Shown one piece after another: positions 16,239 through 23,575 of a stretch of DNA of 35,783 bases; the stretch's first letter is position 1; every line of letters starts with the position of its first letter. The stretch comes from SVEL01 sp045126475 (lineage in GTDB: Bacteria; Bacillota; Clostridia; Lachnospirales; Lachnospiraceae): positions 1 through 35,783 of the forward strand of contig JBGVOL010000117.1 in the NCBI GenBank assembly GCA_045126475.1, in the 5' to 3' direction. A program made the translations under genes and the position numbers. Under the pieces are notes generated by a model. That model was not told the DNA's origin and did no database searches. It was given only the letters and a program-made list of their open reading frames with translations.

Positions 16239-17514
16239 AGTTTTCATCGGGGAGGGTTGGGGCGTCTTCCCGGATGTAGATGTGGATTTTGTCAATGCGG
16301 TTTTTGTCCATGGAGTCTACTACAAGCGTTACATTATCTGTTTCTACCTTATCGCCTGCGGTAGGGAGTCTGTCAAGGAAACCTATAATATATCCTCCAA
16401 GGGAATCATAATCTTCAGATACAAGCGACAGCCCAAGCGTGTCATTTACGTCATCAAGTTTTACCTGACCGTCAACTATGTATTCTCCCGGAGCGATTTC
16501 CGTAAATGCGTCAACTTCATCATAATCGTATTCGTCACGGATTTCACCTACAATCTCTTCGAGAAGGTCTTCGATGGTAATCAGACCTACGGCAGCACCG
16601 TATTCGTCGAGAACGATTGTGATATTTACTGAATCTTTACGCATTTCAGCCATAAGCTCCGAAAGCTTTTTATATTCATATGTATAGTATGCATCCCTAA
16701 GGTAATCACGGATATTAAAATTCTCCCCGCTGCGGTAAAGAATGAGGTCTTTAATGTTTATAATACCTATTACATTATCAATGCTGTCCTGATATACAGG
16801 AAGACGTGTATATTTATTCTCTCTGAATATTTCAATGAGTTCATCAAATGTGGACTCAACATCAACCATACACATATCTATTCTTGGAATCATGACATCC
16901 TTAGCTTCAGCATCCCCGAAGTCAAACACGTTGTTAATCATCTCACGTTCCTCTTTTTCGATGACGCCTTCCTCGTGGCTTACAGTCATGATGGTACGCA
17001 GTTCATCTTCTGTAAAAGTATTCTCACGGACATCGCCTTTGAGACCGAAGATGCGCATGACACCTGAGGCAAGCTTGTTGATAATAAAAATAACAGGTGT
17101 GAGAACAACCATCAAAAGCCATATTGGTTTTGCATAAAACATGGCAAGAGTATCTGCATATGTGGTGGCTGCTGTTTTCGGTGCGATTTCTCCAAAGATG
17201 AGAACGAGAACAGTCAAAACGCCCGTACCTATGCTTACTGCCCAGTTACCGAAAAGATTCTGGACAAAAATTGTCACAAGGGAAGAAGCGGAAATATTCA
17301 CAATGTTGTTTCCTATAAGTATTGCACTTAACATTTTATCAGGATTATCCTCGATTTTAAGGACAACGGCAGCTTTCTTGTTGCCTTCGTCCGCAAGGGT
17401 TTTAATCCTTATTTTGTTTATCATTGTAAGTGCAGTTTCAGCAGAAGAAAAGAATGCCGATAAAATAAGTAAAATCACCAAAAAAATAATCTGTATGATA
17501 CTGTCCGAATCCAA
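16237..17514 (-). CDS. CorC/HlyC-type CBS-domain membrane protein
   Basis: This 425-aa protein of the UPF0053/DUF21 family is often annotated as hemolysin and is now linked to magnesium or cobalt efflux. Residues 1-190 form the DUF21 membrane domain (SAFFSSAETALTMI, IGNNIVNI, VLIFGEIAPKT). Then come a linker (EEREMINNVFDFGD), two CBS domains (~205-330, with DVMIPRIDM and IVLDEYGAAVGLITIEDLLE) and a C-terminal CorC_HlyC domain (~345-415). Length and domain order are normal. It faces the Tad-like operon and shares its terminator palindrome. The name hemolysin should not be taken as evidence of toxicity. Divergent folA lies upstream. Confidence 0.92.
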   Translation of the reverse strand: MDSDSIIQIIFLVILLILSAFFSSAETALTMINKIRIKTLADEGNKKAAVVLKIEDNPDKMLSAILIGNNIVNISASSLVTIFVQNLFGNWAVSIGTGVLTVLVLIFGEIAPKTAATTYADTLAMFYAKPIWLLMVVLTPVIFIINKLASGVMRIFGLKGDVRENTFTEDELRTIMTVSHEEGVIEKEEREMINNVFDFGDAEAKDVMIPRIDMCMVDVESTFDELIEIFRENKYTRLPVYQDSIDNVIGIINIKDLILYRSGENFNIRDYLRDAYYTYEYKKLSELMAEMRKDSVNITIVLDEYGAAVGLITIEDLLEEIVGEIRDEYDYDEVDAFTEIAPGEYIVDGQVKLDDVNDTLGLSLVSEDYDSLGGYIIGFLDRLPTAGDKVETDNVTLVVDSMDKNRIDKIHIYIREDAPTLPDEN

Positions 17515-17551
17515 AATAAATCAACTCCAATCTTGGTATGTATATTTATTA

Positions 17552-17584
17552 AAATTGCGTAAAGACGTGGCTTTATTGCAATTT
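17552..17584. other. Hairpin in the divergent corC-like/folA gap
   Basis: AAATTGC plus GTAAAG (17552-17564) pairs imperfectly with CTTTAT plus TGCAATTT (17571-17584) around ACGTGG. It lies in the leader region of the minus-strand CBS gene. No T-run marks it as a terminator. The rest of the 136-nt gap is AT-rich and must hold both promoters, but none stands out. Confidence 0.3.
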
Positions 17585-17650
17585 CGTTTATTATATGGTA
17601 TGTTTAGGAAATAGTCAAGATGAATACAGAGTGTTTAATTTTGGGAGGGA

Positions 17651-18151
17651 ATGGTAAAGAAAATGAATTTCATTGCAGCAGTTGATAAAAAGTGGGCAAT
17701 AGGATACAAGAATAAATTACTCATAAGCATTCCGGATGATATGAGATGTTTTATGGAGAAAACAACCGGAAAGGTGTGCATTATGGGAAAAAATACCCTT
17801 CTTAGCCTGCCGGGCGGAAAGGCTTTGAAAAACCGTGTGAATATTGTGATTACACATGATTTACAGTTTAAAGCTGAGGGGACTGTCATTGTTCACAGTG
17901 TGGAGGATGCACTTAAGGAAGCCGGAAAGTATTCTTCGGATGATGTATATGTTATTGGAGGAGAAAGTATTTACAGGCAGTTTCTTCCGTATGTTGATAC
18001 AGCGTATATTACATATATTGATTATGTTTATCAGGCTGACAGATATTTTCCGAATCTTGATAAGGATGAAAACTGGAAGCTTGTGGAGGAAAGCGAAGAG
18101 CAGACATACTTTAATGTAGAATATTTTTTTAGGAAATATGTCAGAAAATAA
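17651..18151 (+). CDS. folA: Dihydrofolate reductase
   Basis: This enzyme reduces dihydrofolate to tetrahydrofolate with NADPH for thymidylate, purine and methionine synthesis. The 166-aa product shows the N-terminal strand FIAAVDKKWAIGYKNKLLI, the cofactor-binding KVCIMGKNTLLSLPGG (~40-55), VIGGESIYRQFLPYVD (~99-114) and ITYIDYVYQADRYFP. The start is uncertain: GGGAGG lies 2 nt before ATG 17651 and 14 nt before ATG 17663, and the latter fits the family start (NFIAAV) better. thyA is not nearby. It is probably monocistronic: a separate promoter follows at 18160. Confidence 0.93.
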   Translation: MVKKMNFIAAVDKKWAIGYKNKLLISIPDDMRCFMEKTTGKVCIMGKNTLLSLPGGKALKNRVNIVITHDLQFKAEGTVIVHSVEDALKEAGKYSSDDVYVIGGESIYRQFLPYVDTAYITYIDYVYQADRYFPNLDKDENWKLVEESEEQTYFNVEYFFRKYVRK

Positions 18152-18159
18152 GAAAAATC

Positions 18160-18220
18160 TTGCATTTTGTCGATTTATATAGTAAAATTTGTAGGAATAT
18201 GCTGTAAAAGGTTACAGCAT
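18160..18220 (+). promoter_or_regulatory. Promoter and leader hairpin for SEC-C/dagK/rpoD2
   Basis: TTGCAT (18160-18165), a 17-nt spacer and TAAAAT (18183-18188) form a good promoter. Right after the expected start point ATGCTGTAA (18199-18207) pairs perfectly with TTACAGCAT (18212-18220) across a 4-nt loop. The hairpin lies 5' of the SEC-C gene; without a T-run it is more likely a 5' stabiliser or regulator site than a terminator. Confidence 0.6.
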
Positions 18221-18250
18221 GAATAAATTAGGGTAAAGGATGGTAATATT

Positions 18251-18775
18251 ATGGCACAGGAAACAGAAAAGGAATATACACTTCTTGAGACTTGGAGAGG
18301 CATTGCATACGGCGCCGGCAAATCTCAGAAGGAGAGTGATGCATTCTGGGCAAAATATTTTACTGTAGAAAAAACATTTTATGAGAAGATTTTGGCAACA
18401 GATGAAGTTGTGACAGGCACTGTTAAGGAACTTGCAGAGAAATTTGAGGTAGAAGTTCTTGTTATGGTTGGTTTCCTTGATGGTATTAATGACAGCTTAA
18501 AGACTCCGAATCCAATTGAGGAAATGACTGAGGATACAGTTGTAAGTCTCGATTACGACAAGGAACTTTTATATAAGAACATGGTAGAAGCTAAGGCAGA
18601 GTGGTTATATACACTTGATGCATGGAATACACTTATTCCTGACGAGAATAGAAGGAAAGAACTTTACAAAGAGCAGAAGAGTTCTCACACAATCGTAAAG
18701 GATAAGAAGATTTCACGTAATGATCCATGTCCATGCGGTTCAGGAAAGAAGTATAAGTTCTGCTGTGGAAGATAG
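18251..18775 (+). CDS. SEC-C zinc-motif protein
   Basis: This 174-aa cytosolic protein of unknown role ends in a textbook SEC-C motif, SRNDPCPCGSGKKYKFCCG (~155-173), whose CxC...CC residues bind zinc. The same motif at the end of SecA contacts SecB and ribosomes. The first 150 residues are helical, with no other domain I recognise (KEYTLLETWRGIAYG at the start). It is found in a run with dagK (3-nt gap) and the second rpoD (22 nt further), so all three probably share the promoter at 18160. Conservation of this trio could hint at a link to membrane or protein targeting, but I see nothing specific. Confidence 0.85.
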   Translation: MAQETEKEYTLLETWRGIAYGAGKSQKESDAFWAKYFTVEKTFYEKILATDEVVTGTVKELAEKFEVEVLVMVGFLDGINDSLKTPNPIEEMTEDTVVSLDYDKELLYKNMVEAKAEWLYTLDAWNTLIPDENRRKELYKEQKSSHTIVKDKKISRNDPCPCGSGKKYKFCCGR

Positions 18776-18778
18776 AAT

Positions 18779-19675
18779 ATGAAAAAGCTTTTATTTATTT
18801 ATAATGCAAAGTCTGGAACTGCAGGTATATCAAGATACCTTGCAGAGATAATTGATACATTTATTAAGAGTGGATATTATGTCGAGGCATATCAGACACA
18901 GTGTGCCCTTGATGCAAAAAAACAGATAATTGAGCGTGCTAATCAGTTTGATTTGGTTGTATGCAGCGGTGGAGATGGAACATTAAATGAGGTTGCATCG
19001 GGATTGATGCAACTTGAGGAAAGACCGGTCATAGGATACATACCGGCAGGCTCAACGAATGATTTTGCGTCAAGTATAGGTCTTAAGAAAGGCATGGTTA
19101 AAAATGCCCAAATAGCGATGAATGGAAGAAAGTACAAGGTAGATGTAGGAAGCTTCAACGAGGATAGAAATTTTGTCTATGTGGTTGCATTCGGTTTATT
19201 TACAGAGGTATCATATTCCACACCGCAGAAGCTTAAGAATGCAATCGGACATCAGGCATATGTTGTTGAGGCGATAAAGAGTCTGCCATCCATTAAATCA
19301 TACAGAATCAGATTTGAATATGATGGGAATATAATAGAAGATGATTTTATTTATGGAATGGTATCAAACTCCGACTCAGTAGGCGGCTTTAAGGGACTGA
19401 TAAGTGGTGATGTCATCCTTGATGACGGATTATATGAAGTCACGCTGGTTAAGAAACCAAAGAGTCTTTCGGAGCTTACTAATATCGCACAGGCACTTCT
19501 TAGTAAAAATAAAAAATCAGAGTATATTTACAGTTTTAGAACAGACAGAATAAAGGCATACTCTGAAGAGGAAGTTGTGTGGACTGTTGATGGTGAATGT
19601 GGAGGCGCACATAGGGAAGTAACCATCGTAAATAATCCAAATGCAATGACAATTATAGGAGCAAAAAAGAAGTAA
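18779..19675 (+). CDS. YegS/DagK-family lipid kinase
   Basis: This 298-aa lipid kinase of the diacylglycerol kinase catalytic-domain family phosphorylates diacylglycerol or a related lipid at the membrane using ATP. FIYNAKSG (~5-12) and SGGDGTLNEVASGL (~63-76) form the nucleotide site. IPAGSTNDFASSIG (~88-101) is the second signature. The C-terminal VDGECGG near 274-280 matches the family's DGE loop. It lacks the transmembrane helices of the E. coli DgkA type. In Firmicutes DgkB salvages diacylglycerol from lipoteichoic acid synthesis. Exact substrate unknown. Confidence 0.88.
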   Translation: MKKLLFIYNAKSGTAGISRYLAEIIDTFIKSGYYVEAYQTQCALDAKKQIIERANQFDLVVCSGGDGTLNEVASGLMQLEERPVIGYIPAGSTNDFASSIGLKKGMVKNAQIAMNGRKYKVDVGSFNEDRNFVYVVAFGLFTEVSYSTPQKLKNAIGHQAYVVEAIKSLPSIKSYRIRFEYDGNIIEDDFIYGMVSNSDSVGGFKGLISGDVILDDGLYEVTLVKKPKSLSELTNIAQALLSKNKKSEYIYSFRTDRIKAYSEEEVVWTVDGECGGAHREVTIVNNPNAMTIIGAKKK

Positions 19676-19697
19676 TTGCCAAAGAAAAGGAGTAATC

Positions 19698-20816
19698 ATG
19701 GACGAAGCGAAGCTTTTAGAGAGCATGAAGAAATTGGTAGAGCTTGGAAACCAGAAAAAAGGTGTTCTGGAGATAACAGATATCGATAATCAGTTTAAAG
19801 GCTTTGATATGACAGTTGAACAGATGGAAGCTGTGTATCAGTATCTTGAAGATAACAAGATTGATGTTTTAAGTGTCATGGATGAGAACTTTAGTGATGA
19901 TACGGATTTGTTGTTAGAGCCTACTGATGAAGACTTTGAGGAAGAAGAAAATATAGATTTAGAGGCGATTGATCTTTTAGAGGGAATTGGAACTGAAGAC
20001 CCTGTACGTATGTATCTTAAGGAAATCGGTACAGTACCGCTTCTTTCTGCAGAGGAAGAAATGCGACTTGCAAAGAGAAAATCTGAAGGTGATCAGGTTG
20101 CAAAGGAGAGGCTCATTGAGGCAAATCTCAGACTCGTTGTAAGTATTGCAAAGAGATATACAGGTAGAGGAATGAGCTTTCTCGACCTTGTTCAGGAAGG
20201 AAATCTCGGCCTTATAAAGGGTGTTGAGAAGTTCGATTATGAAAAGGGCTACAAGCTTAGTACCTATGCTACATGGTGGATTCGTCAGTCAGTTACAAGA
20301 GCACTGGCAGACCAGGCAAGAACTATTCGTGTGCCTGTTCATATGGTTGAAACAATCAACAGAATGTCTAAGATGCAGCGTAAGCTTACTCTTGAACTTG
20401 GCTATGAGCCATCAACACAGGAGCTTGCAGCAGCACTTGATATGTCTGAGGAGAAGGTTCTTGAGATTATGCAGATAGCAAGGGAACCGGCTTCACTTGA
20501 AACACCAATCGGTGAGGAAGATGATTCAAACCTCGGAGATTTTGTTGCAGATATCAATACTGTTACACCGGAGCAGAACATTGAGTCGGTAATGTTAAGA
20601 GAGCATATTGATTTACTGCTTCAGGATTTGAAGGATAGGGAAAAGCAGGTTATTGTCTTGAGATTCGGTCTTGAGGATGGTCATCCGAGAACACTTGAGG
20701 AAGTAGGAAAAGAGTTTAATGTAACTCGTGAGCGTATCAGACAGATTGAGGCAAAAGCACTTAGAAAGCTGAGAAATCCTGTACGAAGCAAAAAAATAAA
20801 AGACTTTTTAGGATAG
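19698..20816 (+). CDS. rpoD: Primary-type sigma factor RpoD/SigA (second copy)
   Basis: This second full-length vegetative-type sigma-70 factor has 372 aa. Region 1.2 (DPVRMYLKEIG), region 2 (NLRLVVSIAKRY, FLDLVQEGNLGLIKGVEKFD, KLSTYATWWIRQSV) and region 4.2 (VTRERIRQIEAKALRKLRNP) are all intact. The acidic N-terminus differs clearly from the first copy at 4902-6023. Arginine codons are frequently CGT here but almost always AGA/AGG in the first copy, suggesting different expression level or history. AAAGGAG precedes the ATG. It is downstream of a SEC-C gene and a lipid kinase, not of dnaG. A strong terminator follows. Both copies look functional. Confidence 0.92.
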   Translation: MDEAKLLESMKKLVELGNQKKGVLEITDIDNQFKGFDMTVEQMEAVYQYLEDNKIDVLSVMDENFSDDTDLLLEPTDEDFEEEENIDLEAIDLLEGIGTEDPVRMYLKEIGTVPLLSAEEEMRLAKRKSEGDQVAKERLIEANLRLVVSIAKRYTGRGMSFLDLVQEGNLGLIKGVEKFDYEKGYKLSTYATWWIRQSVTRALADQARTIRVPVHMVETINRMSKMQRKLTLELGYEPSTQELAAALDMSEEKVLEIMQIAREPASLETPIGEEDDSNLGDFVADINTVTPEQNIESVMLREHIDLLLQDLKDREKQVIVLRFGLEDGHPRTLEEVGKEFNVTRERIRQIEAKALRKLRNPVRSKKIKDFLG

Positions 20817-20835
20817 GTAATTATAAAATTATAAG

Positions 20836-20878
20836 AGGAAACGCGTGGTTTTGTAGAATCATGCGTTTCCTTTTTGTT
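20836..20878 (+). terminator. Terminator of the second rpoD operon
   Basis: AGGAAACGC (20836-20844) pairs with GCGTTTCCT (20863-20871), with additional wobble pairs inside, followed by TTTTTGTT. A typical Rho-independent terminator 20 nt after the rpoD stop. Confidence 0.85.
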
Positions 20879-20891
20879 ATGGCGACGAGGA

Positions 20892-20977
20892 AAATGGACA
20901 CTGTGCTTGCACAAGTGTCCATTTGACGACCGCTAATCAGAGCGAGATTCGCAAAGCGTATCTCGCCTCTGTTTTAA
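20892..20977. repeat. Double-hairpin palindromic block (REP-like)
   Basis: Hairpin one: AAATGGACACT plus GTGC (20892-20906) pairs with GCAC (20909-20912) and AGTGTCCATTT (20914-20924) around TT. Hairpin two: CAGAG, CGAGAT and CGC (20938-20952) pair with GCG, ATCTCG and CTCTG (20956-20971), then TTTT. The rpoD terminator already precedes it, so a second and third terminator look unnecessary. Stable tandem stems in a non-coding gap suggest a repeated palindromic element. Copy number in the genome is unknown. Confidence 0.5.
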
Positions 20978-20980
20978 TGT

Positions 20981-21032
20981 AAAAGTTCATATGAAAAACG
21001 CAAGAAAAATGCAAAAGTTCGTATGAAAAACG
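20981..21032. repeat. Two 20-nt direct repeats with palindromic core
   Basis: Two 20-nt units (20981-21000 and 21013-21032) differ at one base. Each carries a palindromic or near-palindromic core, TTCATATGAA or TTCGTATGAA, and the spacing is 32 nt, about three helical turns. They lie just past the 3' end of the small HTH gene. They look like tandem binding sites for a dimeric protein. Confidence 0.5.
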
Positions 21033-21041
21033 TGGAAACTA

Positions 21042-21260
21042 TTATAATAACTGGTCATCATCAGAATGAATATATTGCACAATGTCCTGAATGTTACAAT
21101 TAAATATTCGACACAAATCGTTGAGTGTAGTTGTGTTCAAGGGTTTGTTTTTTCGTAATTTATCAATAATCGCACTGGAAACATGGTGCTTATTTATCAA
21201 AGAATAGGTTGTTTCGGATGAGTTTTTCAGAGTAATCCAAAACGGTTCATAGCTTATCAT
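21042..21260 (-). CDS. Small Cro/C1-type HTH regulator
   Basis: This 72-aa protein is almost entirely one helix-turn-helix domain of the Cro/CI (HTH_26-like) type. VSSAIIDKLRKNKPLNTTTL and LCRIFNCNIQDIVQYI cover the recognition and flanking helices. I start at ATG 21260, with GAGAGGAG 7 nt upstream on the minus strand; the longer open frame to 21632 has no coding character before it. Such small regulators often control neighbouring genes. It is divergent from the lipoprotein gene at 21413 and downstream of the paired repeats at 20981-21032. Target not known. Confidence 0.75.
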   Translation of the reverse strand: MISYEPFWITLKNSSETTYSLINKHHVSSAIIDKLRKNKPLNTTTLNDLCRIFNCNIQDIVQYIHSDDDQLL

Positions 21261-21320
21261 TATATACGCTCCTCTCAAATACGCGAATAGATATAAATAG
21301 GATATAATGTGGGCGAACAC

Positions 21321-21349
21321 TTGACTATAGTCAGAAAGATGACTATAAT
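21321..21349 (+). promoter_or_regulatory. Promoter of lipoprotein gene with 12-bp palindrome
   Basis: TTGACT (21321-21326), a 17-nt spacer and TATAAT (21344-21349) form a near-consensus promoter. A perfect palindrome TGACTATAGTCA (21322-21333) covers the -35 box, and the half TGACTATA repeats at 21340-21347 over the -10 box. The same palindrome occurs before the other lipoprotein gene, at 24741-24752, so it is probably a repressor or activator site. Confidence 0.7.
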
Positions 21350-21412
21350 ATATTAAAGATGTGCGTAAAAGAAAAAAATATTCAAAAAACAAAATTAAGG
21401 AGGAACAATTTA

Positions 21413-21898
21413 ATGAGAAGGAAAGTTGTAGGTACAATAATGTTTGCAACAATGCTTGCGGTAGTAGGTTGTGGTGCGAAAAATGAATCAAACAAAGAGG
21501 CGGTATCCAAGGATGCCCAAGAATACACAATTGATACACCATCACAGACAGAAGAGAAGAGTGTGTCAGAAACACAAAAAACAGAGAATGAAACAGAAGA
21601 AAGCAGTGTAGAAGAAAGCAGCGCAATTTCAAGCAGTGGGATACGTCCGGAATTTAAAGAGGCTATGGATAGCTATGAAAAATTTTTTGATGAATATGTT
21701 GCTTTTATGAAAAAATATAATGAAGCTGAAGATGTATCGGCGATGATGTTGGATTACGCAGATTATTTGACTAAATATGCTGAAACTATGGAAAAAATGA
21801 GTACATTAGGTGAAGAAGAACTAACAGAGGAAGAAGCTATATATTATGCAGAAGTAACAGCGAGAATAACAAAAAAGACACTTGAAATAGTAAAATAA
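21413..21898 (+). CDS. Small lipoprotein (DUF6591-like)
   Basis: This 161-aa exported lipoprotein starts MRRKVVGTIMFATMLAVVGC: positive n-region, hydrophobic core and lipobox with Cys20 for lipid attachment. A long Ser/Thr/Glu-rich linker (~22-78) leads to a helical C-terminal domain (~80-161; RPEFKEAMDSYEKFFDEYV, MLDYADYLTKYAETMEKM). This resembles a domain family of unknown function seen in Lachnospiraceae surface lipoproteins (DUF6591, from memory). ATG 21413 follows AAGGAGG; codons back to 21359 lie in the leader. The DUF898-like membrane protein gene follows after 26 nt, probably in one operon. Function unknown. Confidence 0.8.
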   Translation: MRRKVVGTIMFATMLAVVGCGAKNESNKEAVSKDAQEYTIDTPSQTEEKSVSETQKTENETEESSVEESSAISSSGIRPEFKEAMDSYEKFFDEYVAFMKKYNEAEDVSAMMLDYADYLTKYAETMEKMSTLGEEELTEEEAIYYAEVTARITKKTLEIVK

Positions 21899-21924
21899 CT
21901 TTTTTTACATTGGAGGGAAAAATT

Positions 21925-22296
21925 ATGGAAAATACATTTAATAATACTGAAAAAACAGGAAATATCAATATTGTAGTGGATAATAGTACATACGGCGAGT
22001 CGTATTTTGATGGTGGTTTGTTGCAATTAATTGGTTGGAATATTTTGGGAATACTGATAACAGTTTGTACATTAGGAATATGTTACCCTTGGGCGTGTTG
22101 TATGAAATACAACTGGGAGATAAAACATACAGTAGTAAATGGTAGGAGATTAAAATTCAACGGACATGCAATCCAACTGTTCGGAAACTGGATTAAGTGG
22201 ATTTTCTTTACGCTTATTACAGTAGGGATATATAGTTTTTGGTTATCGATTTCATTAAAAAAATGGAAAGTGAAGCATACAGAGTTTGCTGATTAA
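21925..22296 (+). CDS. DUF898 (YjgN)-like small membrane protein
   Basis: This 123-aa protein has two hydrophobic segments, LIGWNILGILITVCTLGICY (~37-56) and WIKWIFFTLITVGIYSFWL (~88-106). Each is followed by basic residues, giving the repeated 'ITVGIY.FW...KKWKVKHT' pattern of the DUF898/YjgN family. WEIKHTVVNGRRLKFNGHA lies between them. Function unknown; the protein is inner-membrane. ATG 21925 is preceded by GGAGGG at 7 nt; TTG 21910 is unlikely. It probably shares the 21321 promoter with the lipoprotein, and a terminator follows at 22322. Confidence 0.75.
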   Translation: MENTFNNTEKTGNINIVVDNSTYGESYFDGGLLQLIGWNILGILITVCTLGICYPWACCMKYNWEIKHTVVNGRRLKFNGHAIQLFGNWIKWIFFTLITVGIYSFWLSISLKKWKVKHTEFAD

Positions 22297-22321
22297 TAAT
22301 GACAAAGTGAGATAGCAAAAG

Positions 22322-22350
22322 AAGGACTGTGGCCATCCCACAGTCCTTTT
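22322..22350 (+). terminator. Terminator after DUF898-like gene
   Basis: AAGGACTGTGG (22322-22332) pairs perfectly with CCACAGTCCTT (22338-22348) across a 5-nt loop, followed by TTCCTT. It ends just before the duplicated ABC-F fragment. Confidence 0.8.
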
Positions 22351-22356
22351 CCTTCA

Positions 22357-22475
22357 TTATTCCAACTCATCCTCCGGCTCGATATCAGCAGCCTTCTGAA
22401 GCTTTCTTGCCATCTCGTCGCTTTCAAGGTATTCATCGTAAGTAGTAATCTTGTCGATTAACTGGCCGTTTACGA
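22357..22475 (-). pseudogene. Duplicated 3' end of ABC-F gene (remnant)
   Basis: This 119-nt stretch matches 24911-25029, the last ~39 codons and stop of the intact ABC-F gene on the same strand, with about seven differences. It still reads VNGQLIDKITTYDEYLESDE in frame and ends DELE-stop where the intact gene ends NELE. Five of the seven differing bases fall in codons with unchanged meaning or in one Leu/Arg codon. Homology stops abruptly at the sequence GTTTACGA. No ATPase sequence lies upstream, so it is a non-functional scar of recombination. The rest of 22297-22650 contains only AT-rich sequence, with a 12-bp inverted repeat (TTTTAAAAGTAT 22518-22529 against ATACTTTTAAAA 22578-22589) and the MerR promoter. 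Confidence 0.9.
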
Positions 22476-22596
22476 AAAATAATGTTATAATCCTTTCATT
22501 GAATTTGAATTTTCAAATTTTAAAAGTATAACAATACCATTTTGATAACTCGCCGTAAAACTAAAATTTTCTGAACAATACTTTTAAAAAAAGATG

Positions 22597-22627
22597 TTGA
22601 CCTTATAGTTTACTGCAATGATATAAC
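22597..22627 (+). promoter_or_regulatory. MerR-type promoter with 19-bp spacer
   Basis: TTGACC (22597-22602) and TATAAC (22622-22627) are separated by 19 bp, the over-long spacing typical of promoters activated by MerR proteins through DNA untwisting. TAGTTTACTG inside the spacer is a weak dyad. The gene downstream is itself a MerR regulator, so autoregulation is likely. Confidence 0.65.
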
Positions 22628-22650
22628 GGTTTTGGAAAGGAGAGGCTGAT

Positions 22651-23466
22651 ATGACAATTAAAGAATTTTCAAAGCTTTGTGGCTGTAATCCGCAGACTCT
22701 TCGATATTATGATCGTGAAGAACTACTGAAACCGGTTAAGGTAGATGAGTGGTCTGGATATCGATTCTATGATGAGGAACAAGCCATTACTTTTGTAAAG
22801 ATTAAGAATTTGCAAAAAGCGGGATTCTCAATCGCAGAAATAAGAGGACTGCTAAACAAGGATGATGCAGAAATCTATTATGCCTTTGAGACTAAAATAG
22901 CTGAAGAAGAAAAACGATTACAAGAGATAAAAAACATTCAGAAGACATATCAGACCGAAATAACAAACATGAAGAATAAAATAGAAGCATTGCATAAGTC
23001 TATTAAAGAATCAATGGAAACGTACTCGCCTGTTGAAGAGTTTGGTATTGACCCAAAAGACTATAATGAAATGGTTAAAAACCTTGATGAATTATTTGAA
23101 AGAATGCTTGAGGCAGAAGATTATTCAAAGTATGAACTTGTGGATTATTCAGATGAGAATAGGAAAATGGAAGAGCAAAAATTTCAAGAATGTTTATCTG
23201 ATCCATGCCTTGAAACTGTTTTTGAGAGACACGGATGGAAAAATGTCAAAAATTTTTATAATGAAATTCCTCAATTGTTGAATGGTGAAGAATATTTCTT
23301 TCTGTTCAAACTTGAGGCCGAAAAGGTTAATAATCAAGCATTTGCTAATACTCTTTTGGGAATAATATGTATGAATAATCCGGATGGAAAAATGAGTTTA
23401 AAATGTAACGTCATTTATTCCGATGATGGGGACAATCACTTTTGGCTTTTGAAATCCAGAAACTAA
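22651..23466 (+). CDS. MerR-family transcriptional regulator
   Basis: This 271-aa regulator has the winged helix-turn-helix of the MerR family at residues 1-70 (IKEFSKLCGCNPQTLRYYDR, ELLKPVKVDEWSGYRFYDEE, KAGFSIAEIRGLL). A long dimerisation coiled coil (~78-125; EEEKRLQEIKNIQKTYQTEI) and a C-terminal domain of ~140 residues follow. I cannot assign the latter to a known effector-binding type. AAAGGAGAGG precedes the ATG. The gene stands alone between the ABC-F remnant and a convergent lipoprotein gene, so its regulon is not evident apart from its own promoter. Confidence 0.88.
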   Translation: MTIKEFSKLCGCNPQTLRYYDREELLKPVKVDEWSGYRFYDEEQAITFVKIKNLQKAGFSIAEIRGLLNKDDAEIYYAFETKIAEEEKRLQEIKNIQKTYQTEITNMKNKIEALHKSIKESMETYSPVEEFGIDPKDYNEMVKNLDELFERMLEAEDYSKYELVDYSDENRKMEEQKFQECLSDPCLETVFERHGWKNVKNFYNEIPQLLNGEEYFFLFKLEAEKVNNQAFANTLLGIICMNNPDGKMSLKCNVIYSDDGDNHFWLLKSRN

Positions 23467-23535
23467 TAGTCCGAGAATAGTACTTTTCGTTTCACGATGT
23501 GATATTTCGTATATTAATGAAAGTTCCAATGTAAA

Positions 23536-23569
23536 GCGCATAGTTCCGGAATCCCCCGAAACTATGCGC
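23536..23569. terminator. Shared hairpin between MerR and lipoprotein genes
   Basis: GCGCATAGTT (23536-23545) pairs with AACTATGCGC (23560-23569), extended by CGG/CCG. It lies between convergent genes and has no strong T-run, so it is a modest bidirectional terminator. Confidence 0.65.
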
Positions 23570-23575
23570 TTATGT

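Noticed and set aside
16237..17514. Hemolysin toxin
   Set aside because: The DUF21-CBS-CorC domain order identifies a membrane ion-transport-related protein; the hemolysin label is historical.
20981..21032. CRISPR array
   Set aside because: Only two repeat units with a 12-nt gap between them, each with a palindromic core, and no cas genes.
21042..21632. 196-aa minus-strand protein
   Set aside because: Only the last 72 codons have a ribosome site and protein-like sequence; the upstream part is antisense to the lipoprotein gene and its promoter and is very rich in Leu, Phe and Ser.
21910..21924. TTG start for the DUF898-like protein
   Set aside because: The TTG overlaps the GGAGGG ribosome site that serves ATG 21925.
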